DNA of 64,000 nt from JAWVYT01 sp046483065 (GTDB lineage: Bacteria; Gemmatimonadota; Gemmatimonadetes; Longimicrobiales; RSA9): the NCBI GenBank assembly GCA_046483065.1, contig JAWODW010000022.1, positions 10,200 through 74,199 of the forward strand. The letters are read 5' to 3'. Under the pieces are notes generated by a model, which saw only the letters and a program-made list of their open reading frames with translations, ran no database searches and had not been told where the DNA came from. A program made the position numbers and the translations under genes. Of this stretch, positions 44,451-52,030 are shown in pieces (position 1 is the first letter of the stretch; every line of letters starts with the position of its first letter).

Positions 44451-44965
44451 TGATTGAACTACTCTGGTGGGTCTTCGCGGCGCTGGCGACCCTGGGCGGG
44501 CTTTTCATGGTCACCCGGGAGAGCCCGATGGCCAGTCTGCTCTCGCTGGTGCTGACGCTGTTCAGCCTGGCGGTGCTCTTCCTGCTCATGGAGGCGCCCT
44601 TCATTGCGGCCATTCAGGTCATCGTCTACGCCGGGGCCATCATGGTCCTGTTCCTGTTCGTGATCATGCTTCTGAACCTGGGGCACGATTACAAGGCGGA
44701 CCTGAAGGGGCTCCCGACCCTGGTGGTGGGGAGTGTGGTCTTCGGCTTCACCGCATGGCTGATCTCACGGGCATTCACCAGCCCCGCCACCAATGTGGTG
44801 CAGGGGTCCGGGCTGCTGCCGTCGGAGGCGATGGCGGAGCACGGGGCGGTGGGGGCGGTGGCGCTCCCGCTGTTCCGCGAGTACGTGGTGGGATTCGAGG
44901 TGACGTCGCTGCTCCTGTTGGCGGCGATCATCGGGGCGATTCTCCTGGCCAAGCGGAGGATATGA
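44450..44965 (+). CDS. nuoJ: NADH-quinone oxidoreductase subunit J
   Basis: Hydrophobic complex I subunit. The 171-residue protein has five predicted helices and the characteristic AIQVIVYAGAIMVLFLFVIM segment, whose central pi-bulge helix is linked to coupling. ATG 44450 overlaps the nuoI stop by one base, and nuoK starts one base after its own stop. Confidence 0.94.
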   Translation: MIELLWWVFAALATLGGLFMVTRESPMASLLSLVLTLFSLAVLFLLMEAPFIAAIQVIVYAGAIMVLFLFVIMLLNLGHDYKADLKGLPTLVVGSVVFGFTAWLISRAFTSPATNVVQGSGLLPSEAMAEHGAVGAVALPLFREYVVGFEVTSLLLLAAIIGAILLAKRRI

Positions 44966-44966
44966 G

Positions 44967-45263
44967 ATGCTGCTGACCGAATCGCTGGTTCTGTCGGCGA
45001 TCCTCTTCGCCATCGGCGTGGCCGGATTCCTGATCCGCCGGAACGTCATCATCCTGTTCATGTGCGTGGAGCTCATGCTCAACGCGGTGAACCTGGCCTT
45101 TGTGGCCCTCTCGCAGCAGGCGGGGATCGACGGGCAGGTGTTCGTCTTCTTCGTTATGACCGTGGCGGCCGCCGAGGCGGCCGTGGGCCTGGCCATCATT
45201 ATCTCGATCTTCCGTCTCAACGAGACGGTCGACATCAAAGACTTCAACCTGCTCAGGTGGTGA
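44967..45263 (+). CDS. nuoK: NADH-quinone oxidoreductase subunit K
   Basis: Small proton-path subunit. The 98-residue protein has three helices and the two buried glutamates expected of NuoK: E35 in MCVELMLNAVNL and E70 in AAAEAAVGLAII. Length is normal. The stop overlaps the ATG of a short open frame that spans the gap to nuoL. Confidence 0.95.
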   Translation: MLLTESLVLSAILFAIGVAGFLIRRNVIILFMCVELMLNAVNLAFVALSQQAGIDGQVFVFFVMTVAAAEAAVGLAIIISIFRLNETVDIKDFNLLRW

Positions 45264-45352
45264 TGAAGCTCGCCAACCGGACTTCGCCGCTCGCGAGTTC
45301 CCATAGATCGCAGCGCTCGGTCTCGAGCCTGCTGACGGAACGGGGGCGCTGA
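45263..45352 (+). CDS. Possible 29-residue peptide bridging nuoK and nuoL
   Basis: The only sizeable gap between adjacent late nuo genes (90 bases) is filled by one open frame. Its ATG overlaps the nuoK stop (TGATG) and its TGA ends one base before the nuoL ATG. The predicted peptide (MKLANRTSPLASSHRSQRSV, then SSLLTERGR) is basic and serine-rich, with no membrane segment or known motif. It could be a translated linker that carries ribosomes from nuoK to nuoL, a real small protein, or chance. There is no separate ribosome-binding site; the frame itself is clear but function is unknown. Confidence 0.3.
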   Translation: MKLANRTSPLASSHRSQRSVSSLLTERGR

Positions 45353-45353
45353 C

Positions 45354-47384
45354 ATGCACGGATTCGAGCCGACCCTCCTGGGGTGGATCATCCTGCTGCC
45401 GTTGATCGGGTTCCTGATCAACAGCGGGGTGGCGTTCCTGGCCCCGGAGAAGAAGTCGCTCCCGACCTGGATCGGGCCCGGCGCCATCGGGTTGGCGTTC
45501 CTGGTGGCTCTGATCAACTTCGTCGGGATGCTCGGTGCCGAGCTGCACGAGCCGATCATCCGGACGTACTGGTCCTGGATGCCCATCGGGGAGTTGCAGG
45601 TGGACGCGGCGCTCCAGCTGGATCAGCTGTCCATGCTCATGACGATGATCGTCACGGGCGTGAGCTTCGTGATCCACATCTTCAGCGTGGGCTACATGAA
45701 GGACGACGCCGGGTACGCCCGTTACTTCGCGTACCTGAACCTGTTCGTCTTCTTCATGCTCACCCTGGTCCTGGGGTCGAGCTTCGCGCTCATGTTCGTG
45801 GGCTGGGAGGGCGTGGGCCTCTGCAGCTACCTGCTGATCGGGTTCTGGTTCAAGGACCGGGAGAAGGCCGACGCGGGGAAGAAGGCGTTCATCGTGAACC
45901 GGATCGGGGACTTCGGGTTCCTGGTCGCCATGTTCCTGATGTTCAGCCACCTGGGCACGCTGGACTTCGTGGGCGTGTTCGAGGCGGCGCCCGACGCCTT
46001 TGTCTACGGCGGCGGCGTGGTCACGGCCATCGCCCTCTTCCTCTTCCTCGGAGCCACGGGGAAGAGCGCACAGATCCCGCTCTACGTGTGGCTCCCGGAC
46101 GCCATGGCGGGTCCGACCCCGGTCAGCGCCCTGATCCATGCGGCGACCATGGTCACGGCGGGTGTCTACCTGGTGGCTCGCGCGAGCATCCTGTTCGCCC
46201 TGGCGCCCACGGCGGCCATTACCGTGGCCGTGGTCGGCGCCGCCACGGCGCTGTTCGCGGCCACGATCGGGCTGGTACAGACCGATATCAAGAAAGTCCT
46301 GGCCTACTCCACCGTTTCCCAGCTCGGCTACATGTTCGTGGGCGTGGGTGTGGGTGCCTACGCCGCCGGGATCTTCCACCTCATGACCCACGCCTTCTTC
46401 AAGGCGCTCCTCTTCCTCGGCGCCGGGGCGGTGATCCACGCCCTGCACGAGGCCTTCCACCACTCCGGACAGGATGACGTGGACGCCCAGGACATGCGCA
46501 ACATGGGCGGACTGCGGCGCTTCATGCCGAAGACGTGGATCTTCATGTGGATCGCCACCCTGGCCATCGCCGGGGTCTGGCCGTTCGCCGGCTTCTTCAG
46601 CAAGGACGAGATCATCTGGCAGGCGGCCGCGCGGGCGGTCGGACCGTTCGAGGGGTGGTTCACCCTGGTCTGGGCCCTGGCGCTGGTGGCCGCGCTGCTT
46701 ACCGCGTTCTACATGACGCGCCTGATGATCATGACGTTCCACGGGGAGAACCGGAGCGGGGAAGGGGCCAGGCACATCCACAGCGCACCTGCGGTCATGT
46801 GGATCCCGCTGGGCGTGCTGGCTCTGGCGTCCATCGTGGGCGGCTGGATCAACGTGCCGGCGGCCCTCGGGCGCACGCCGCTCCTCGGGTGGGTACCCCA
46901 CTCCGAATGGCTCCACGAGTGGATGCACCCGCTGGTGACGGAGGCGGATCACGCCTTCGAGGTCCACGTGGGTGAGCTGGCACACGCGTCGCCCATCGGC
47001 GGTGGCGAGGTGTTCTGGGCGTTCCTCTCCTTCGGGTTGGCCGTGGCGGTGATCCTGCTGTCCACGCGGTGGCTCAAGCGTCAGGAGAGGAGGCCAGCCG
47101 AGGAGAGTCCCGAATTCGAGGGCTTCGCCAAGGTGCTGTACAACAAGTGGTACGTAGACGAGATCTATGACGCTGCGGTGGTCCAGCCGGTCATACGGCT
47201 GTCCCGGGCGGCGTGGCGCTTCATTGATGACGGGCTCATCGATGGGATGGTCAACGGCGCCGGGGTCCTGGCCCGTGGACTCGGCTGGATCGGATCACGA
47301 CTCCAGACGGGCAGCTTGAACACGTACGCTTTCGCCATCGCGGTGGGAGCGATCCTGATTCTCCTGAGCGTCGTGGGGCTGTAG
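45354..47384 (+). CDS. nuoL: NADH-quinone oxidoreductase subunit L
   Basis: Largest antiporter-like proton-pumping subunit, with the long lateral helix. The 676-residue protein has FVGWEGVGLCSYLLIGFWF with the key glutamate, GKSAQIPLYVWLPDAMAGPT, PVSALIHAATMVTAGVYLVA, and the second-half lysine region. About 15 helices are predicted. It differs from NuoM and NuoN in having the C-terminal extension with a final hydrophobic anchor (AFAIAVGAILILLSVVGL). Confidence 0.95.
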   Translation: MHGFEPTLLGWIILLPLIGFLINSGVAFLAPEKKSLPTWIGPGAIGLAFLVALINFVGMLGAELHEPIIRTYWSWMPIGELQVDAALQLDQLSMLMTMIVTGVSFVIHIFSVGYMKDDAGYARYFAYLNLFVFFMLTLVLGSSFALMFVGWEGVGLCSYLLIGFWFKDREKADAGKKAFIVNRIGDFGFLVAMFLMFSHLGTLDFVGVFEAAPDAFVYGGGVVTAIALFLFLGATGKSAQIPLYVWLPDAMAGPTPVSALIHAATMVTAGVYLVARASILFALAPTAAITVAVVGAATALFAATIGLVQTDIKKVLAYSTVSQLGYMFVGVGVGAYAAGIFHLMTHAFFKALLFLGAGAVIHALHEAFHHSGQDDVDAQDMRNMGGLRRFMPKTWIFMWIATLAIAGVWPFAGFFSKDEIIWQAAARAVGPFEGWFTLVWALALVAALLTAFYMTRLMIMTFHGENRSGEGARHIHSAPAVMWIPLGVLALASIVGGWINVPAALGRTPLLGWVPHSEWLHEWMHPLVTEADHAFEVHVGELAHASPIGGGEVFWAFLSFGLAVAVILLSTRWLKRQERRPAEESPEFEGFAKVLYNKWYVDEIYDAAVVQPVIRLSRAAWRFIDDGLIDGMVNGAGVLARGLGWIGSRLQTGSLNTYAFAIAVGAILILLSVVGL

Positions 47385-47388
47385 CGTG

Positions 47389-49065
47389 ATGGGATTCCTC
47401 GAGGCGATCGGGTACGGCGACTGGATTCTCCACTTCCTCCTCTGGCTCCCGCTGGTGGGCATGGCGCTGGTCATGCTGGGCCCTGCGAGTCGCGCGAAGG
47501 AGGTGGCGTTCGGTATAGCACTGTTGGAGTTCGTGGTGTCGATCCCGCTCTGGTTCGCGTTCGACGCCCTTACCTCGGCTTTTCAGTTCCAGACGGCCGT
47601 ACCCTGGATCGAGAGCTGGGGCATCTACTACCGGGTGGGGATCGATGGGATCAGCGTCCTGCTGGTGCTGCTGACCACGCTCCTCATGCCGCTGGCGATC
47701 CTGGGCTCCTTCAAGTACATCACCGAGCGGGAGCGCACCTTCTACGGGATGATGCTCCTGCTGCAGGTGGGGATCATCGGCGTCTTCGTGGCGCTCGACC
47801 TCTTCCTGTTCTTCGTGTTCTGGGAGCTCATGCTGGTGCCGATGTACTTCATCATCGGTGTCTGGGGTGGGGAACGCCGGATCTACGCGGCCATCAAGTT
47901 CTTCCTCTACACGGCCGTCGGGTCCCTCCTCATGCTGGTCGGGATCCTGTACCTGTTCTTCCAGTTCCAGATCGCGACGGGGGAGCTCAGCTTCGCCTAC
48001 GCCGATCTCCTGAACCTGAACCTGAGCATGCAGGAGCAGCTGTGGCTGTTCGGGGCCTTCGCCCTGGCCTTCGCCATCAAGGTGCCCATGGTGCCGTTCC
48101 ACACATGGCTGCCCGATGCGCACGTGCAGGCGCCCACGCCCGGATCGGTGGTCCTGGCTGCGGTCCTGCTGAAGATGGGGGCCTACGGGTTCCTCCGGTT
48201 CCTGCTCCCCTTCTTCCCGGCCGCCGCCACCGAACCCACCATCGTCATGATCATGATGGTCCTCGGGCTGGCCGGGATCACCTACGCGGCGTGGGTGGCC
48301 GCGGTGCAGCCCGACGCCAAGAAGCTGATCGCGTACACCTCGGTGGCCCACATGGGCTTTGTGGTGCTGGGTATCTTCGCGCTGACGCTGCAGGGCCTGC
48401 AGGGCGCCATGATCGTGATCCTGAGCCACGGCGCTTCCACGGGCGCCATGTTCCTCCTGCTGGGCATGCTCTACGAGCGGCGGCATACCCGGACCATCGC
48501 CGAGTTCGGGGGGCTGGCGGCCACCATGCCGGTGTTCGGTACGATCTTCGTGATCACGGCGCTGGCGAGCATCGGGCTGCCGGGGACCAGCGGCTTCGTG
48601 GGTGAGTTCCTGACACTCCTGGCCACCTTCCAGACGCATCCGGTGATCGCGGTGATCGCCGCCACGGGCGTGATCTTCGCCGCGTACTACATGCTGCCGA
48701 TGGTGCAGAAGATCTGGTTCAATGCGCCGGACAAGCCGGAGAACCAGGACCTGCCGGACCTGAGCCGTCGCGAGCTGACGGTGCTGGTCCCGCTGGTCGT
48801 GGTCATGATCTGGATGGGCGTGTACCCGAAGCCGTTCCTCGACCGTACGGAAGCGTCGGTCAGCGCCGTCATCGAGACGGTGGAGACGTTCAAGGATCGC
48901 CCGGCGGATGTGCTGCCCCCCAACATGCGATTGCGGGACGAGATCGAGAATCGGTTCTCTGCGAAGCGAGAAGAAGATCCAAGGGTTCCACCCCCGGACC
49001 GGGAAGAGAAAGACGACATGAAGGTGGCAGCGACGTCTGCGGCGGAGGCCCGTCATGCTGATTGA
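47389..49065 (+). CDS. nuoM: NADH-quinone oxidoreductase subunit M
   Basis: Antiporter-like proton-pumping subunit. The 558-residue protein shows FWELMLVPMYFIIGVWGG with the essential glutamate, KVPMVPFHTWLPDAHVQAPT with the central lysine, and AYTSVAHMGFVVLGI. A hydrophilic, charged tail of about 45 residues (after PKPFLDRTE) follows the last helix and overlaps the nuoN start by 11 bases. ATG 47389 is chosen; GTG 47386 immediately before it is also possible. Confidence 0.94.
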   Translation: MGFLEAIGYGDWILHFLLWLPLVGMALVMLGPASRAKEVAFGIALLEFVVSIPLWFAFDALTSAFQFQTAVPWIESWGIYYRVGIDGISVLLVLLTTLLMPLAILGSFKYITERERTFYGMMLLLQVGIIGVFVALDLFLFFVFWELMLVPMYFIIGVWGGERRIYAAIKFFLYTAVGSLLMLVGILYLFFQFQIATGELSFAYADLLNLNLSMQEQLWLFGAFALAFAIKVPMVPFHTWLPDAHVQAPTPGSVVLAAVLLKMGAYGFLRFLLPFFPAAATEPTIVMIMMVLGLAGITYAAWVAAVQPDAKKLIAYTSVAHMGFVVLGIFALTLQGLQGAMIVILSHGASTGAMFLLLGMLYERRHTRTIAEFGGLAATMPVFGTIFVITALASIGLPGTSGFVGEFLTLLATFQTHPVIAVIAATGVIFAAYYMLPMVQKIWFNAPDKPENQDLPDLSRRELTVLVPLVVVMIWMGVYPKPFLDRTEASVSAVIETVETFKDRPADVLPPNMRLRDEIENRFSAKREEDPRVPPPDREEKDDMKVAATSAAEARHAD

Positions 49066-50557
49066 TTACGCCTCGCCCATCGACTATTTCTGGGCGCTGG
49101 CGCCCGAGGTGACCCTGACGTTCTGGGCACTTCTCATCCTGATGGTAGATGTCTTCCAACGGGGTTCCGAGGGCGGTCCCGCCCGGCGCAGCATCGCCTG
49201 GCTCACCGTCATCGGGCTGATCTTCACTGTGGCGGCCAATAGCTGGCTGCTGACTCTCGAGGAGGCCACGGCCACCGGGCCCATCGCCCTGGATACGTTC
49301 CGGATCTACACGAACTACCTGTTCCTGGGCGCCGCCCTCCTCTTCGTTCCGCTGTCGTGGCGGTACCTGGGCGAGGAGAAGATGCGGCACGGGGAGATCT
49401 TCGTTTTGGTGCTCCTGGCCACGGTGGGGATGATGTTCTTCGCCGGGACCCGGGACCTGATGCTCATCTTCCTGGGCCTCGAGCTCATGTCCGTGTCCGT
49501 CTATGTGCTCACGGGCGTGAACCGGCGGGACCGCCGGTCGGCGGAAGCAGCGCTCAAGTACTTCCTCCTGGGCGCGTTCTCCAGCGCGTTCTTCCTTTTC
49601 GGGATCGCCATGATCTTCGGCGGCACCGGGAGCGTGAACCTGACGCTGGTGGCGGAAGCGATCCACGGGGGTGCGGACGGACTCCTCATCAAGGGCGGCA
49701 TAGCGCTGCTTCTGGTGGGCTTCGCCTTCAAGGTGGCGGCCGTACCGTTCCACATGTGGACGCCGGACGCCTATGAGGGCGCTCCGGCACCCGTGACTGC
49801 GTTCATGGCGGCGGCGGTGAAGGCGGCCGCGTTCGCCGCCTTCCTGCGGGTCCTTTTCACCGGGTTCCTGGGCGTGTACGCCCTCTGGTTCGGGACGGTC
49901 GCGATCCTGGCCGTGCTGACGATGGTGGCGGCCAACCTGATCGCCCTCTGGGAGGACAGCGTCAAGCGGATGCTGGCCTATTCCAGCATCGCGCACGCGG
50001 GGTACCTGCTGGTGGCGGTGGCCACGGCCACCGCGCTGGGCGCGGCGTCGTTCCTGTACTATCTCGTGGTCTACACGCTCATGACCATGGGTGCCTTCGC
50101 CGTGGTCTTCCTGGTGGCCCAGAAGCACGAGCTGCGCCTCGGGATCTCCGAGTACGGTGGACTGGGGTGGAAGATGCCGGTGGTGGGGATCACCATGACG
50201 ATCTTCCTCCTGTCGCTGGCGGGCGTTCCGCCCACCGGCGGGTTCTGGGGGAAGTTCGCCATCCTCCGGGCGGCCGTGGAGCAGCGCTACGTCTGGCTGG
50301 CCGTGACCCTCGTGCTGACGTCACTCGTGTCGTATTACTACTATCTGCGGGTGGCGTGGTACATGTGGTTCCGGGAGGCTGACGAGGCGGTGGCCGATCG
50401 GGAGATCACCGTATCGCCCGGACTGCGGGTGGCGCTGGTGGCAGCAGCGGTGGCCGTTCTCCTCCTCGGGATCTTCCCGGCCCAGATCCTGGATCTGGCC
50501 CAGCAGAGCGCGACGGCGCTCCTCGAGCTGCCGTTGAGCCGATTGGCCGCACCCTGA
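49055..50557 (+). CDS. nuoN: NADH-quinone oxidoreductase subunit N
   Basis: Third antiporter-like subunit and last gene of the operon. The 500-residue protein has IFLGLELMSVSVYVLTGVNR with the essential glutamate, FKVAAVPFHMWTPDAYEGAP, and AYSSIAHAGYLLVAVA. It starts inside nuoM. A strong intrinsic terminator begins 26 bases after its stop, closing the operon. Confidence 0.95.
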   Translation: MLIDYASPIDYFWALAPEVTLTFWALLILMVDVFQRGSEGGPARRSIAWLTVIGLIFTVAANSWLLTLEEATATGPIALDTFRIYTNYLFLGAALLFVPLSWRYLGEEKMRHGEIFVLVLLATVGMMFFAGTRDLMLIFLGLELMSVSVYVLTGVNRRDRRSAEAALKYFLLGAFSSAFFLFGIAMIFGGTGSVNLTLVAEAIHGGADGLLIKGGIALLLVGFAFKVAAVPFHMWTPDAYEGAPAPVTAFMAAAVKAAAFAAFLRVLFTGFLGVYALWFGTVAILAVLTMVAANLIALWEDSVKRMLAYSSIAHAGYLLVAVATATALGAASFLYYLVVYTLMTMGAFAVVFLVAQKHELRLGISEYGGLGWKMPVVGITMTIFLLSLAGVPPTGGFWGKFAILRAAVEQRYVWLAVTLVLTSLVSYYYYLRVAWYMWFREADEAVADREITVSPGLRVALVAAAVAVLLLGIFPAQILDLAQQSATALLELPLSRLAAP

Positions 50558-50582
50558 CGTCGTGACACAGGCGCATCACCGA

Positions 50583-50620
50583 CCCGGGCCCCGCAGACGA
50601 ACGGGGCCCGGGCCGTTTTA
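50583..50620 (+). terminator. Intrinsic terminator of the nuo operon
   Basis: A perfect 11-bp stem, CCCGGGCCCCG (50583-50593) with CGGGGCCCGGG (50602-50612), with an 8-base loop, is followed by ccgTTTTA. It is the strongest terminator in the window and separates nuoN from the phosphohexomutase gene. Confidence 0.85.
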
Positions 50621-50646
50621 CTCTGAAGGGCAACGAACTCGAACCG

Positions 50647-52029
50647 ATGGATTCCATGCAGCTGAACGAGCATATCTTCCGGGAATACGACATCCGCGGC
50701 GTGGTGGCCGAAGACCTGAAGGACGATATCCCGCAGTGGATCGGGCGCGCCTTCGGCAGCGAGCTTCGTGCCGGGCACGACCAGCGGACCGACTTGCGGG
50801 TGGTGGTGGGCCATGACAACCGGCCCAGCTCGCCGGAGCTGGCGAACCAGGTGGTGGCCGGCCTGCGTGCGGCCGGCCTCAACGTTGTCTCCGTGGGCAC
50901 CGTGCCCACGCCCGTCCTCTACTGGGCGGTGGAACGGTTCGAGGCGGATGGCGGGATCCAGATCACGGGCTCCCACAACCCGCCGGAATACAACGGCTTC
51001 AAGATGCTTGCGGACGGGAAGTCGTTCTACGGCGCGGCGATCCAGCGGCTGAAGGAGCGGATCCGCAGCCAGAGCTTCGCCGACGGGGAAGGGGGGCGCG
51101 AGGAGCACGCGATCCTCGAGGCCTACATGGACGATGTGGCGGGGCGGTTCGAGCTGCCCCGACCCGTGAAGGTGGTGGTGGACTGCGGGAACGGTGCGGC
51201 GAGCCTGGTGGCCGTGGAGCTGCTGGAGCGGATCGGCGCCGACGTGGTCCCCCTCTATTGTGAGTCCGACGGCACGTTTCCGAACCATCACCCCGACCCG
51301 ACCGTGGACGAGTACATCGTCGACCTCATCGCCCGGGTGCGGTCGGAGGGTGCCGAGCTGGGCATCGGGTTCGACGGTGACGCCGATCGGATCGGCGCCG
51401 TGGACGAGCACGGCGAGATCGTCCGGGGCGACCTCCTGCTCCTCCTCTTCGCGCTGGATGTCATGGAGCAGGAGGGTCCCGGGCAGACACTGGTCTTCGA
51501 CGTGAAGTGCTCCCAGGTGGTGCCCGAAGTCCTCGAGGCGCGGGGCGGGAACCCCGTCATGTGGAAGACGGGACACTCGCTCATCAAGGAGAAGATGAAG
51601 GAGACCGGCGCGCTGGTGGCCGGCGAGCTGTCGGGGCACATCTGCTTCGCCGACGACTATTACGGCTTCGATGACGCCGTCTACGCCGCCTGCCGACTCG
51701 TGGACCTCCTGGCCCGCTCGGACCGGACGCTCTCGGAGCAGGTGGAGGCGTTCCCGAAGTACGTCTCGACGCCGGAGATCCGGGTGGACGTGCCGGACCA
51801 GGAGAAGTTCGAGATCGTGAGCCGGGCCGTGGCGGCGTTCTCGGAAGACCACGAGGTCATCGATGTGGATGGGGCGCGGGTGCTCTTTGACGGCGGCTGG
51901 GGGCTCCTGCGGGCGTCCAATACCCAGCCGGTCCTGGTGCTGCGGTACGAGGCCCGGACGGAGGCGCAGCTGGAGGCGATCCGGGAGACCATGGAGGGGT
52001 GGCTGAAGTCGCAGGGTATCCAGCCCTGA
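50647..52029 (+). CDS. Phosphomannomutase/phosphoglucomutase
   Basis: Alpha-D-phosphohexomutase that moves phosphate between C1 and C6 of mannose or glucose, supplying precursors for GDP-mannose and polysaccharides. The 460-residue protein has the phosphoserine in TGSHNPPEYNGFK (about S109), the metal loop DGDADR (residues 243-248), and the C-terminal phosphate-binding LRASNTQPVLVLRYEA. The layout matches the dual-specificity AlgC/ManB type. Substrate preference cannot be read by eye, so no gene symbol is given. ATG 50656, three codons in, is an alternative start. The UPF0182 gene follows after one base. Confidence 0.92.
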   Translation: MDSMQLNEHIFREYDIRGVVAEDLKDDIPQWIGRAFGSELRAGHDQRTDLRVVVGHDNRPSSPELANQVVAGLRAAGLNVVSVGTVPTPVLYWAVERFEADGGIQITGSHNPPEYNGFKMLADGKSFYGAAIQRLKERIRSQSFADGEGGREEHAILEAYMDDVAGRFELPRPVKVVVDCGNGAASLVAVELLERIGADVVPLYCESDGTFPNHHPDPTVDEYIVDLIARVRSEGAELGIGFDGDADRIGAVDEHGEIVRGDLLLLLFALDVMEQEGPGQTLVFDVKCSQVVPEVLEARGGNPVMWKTGHSLIKEKMKETGALVAGELSGHICFADDYYGFDDAVYAACRLVDLLARSDRTLSEQVEAFPKYVSTPEIRVDVPDQEKFEIVSRAVAAFSEDHEVIDVDGARVLFDGGWGLLRASNTQPVLVLRYEARTEAQLEAIRETMEGWLKSQGIQP

Positions 52030-52030
52030 C

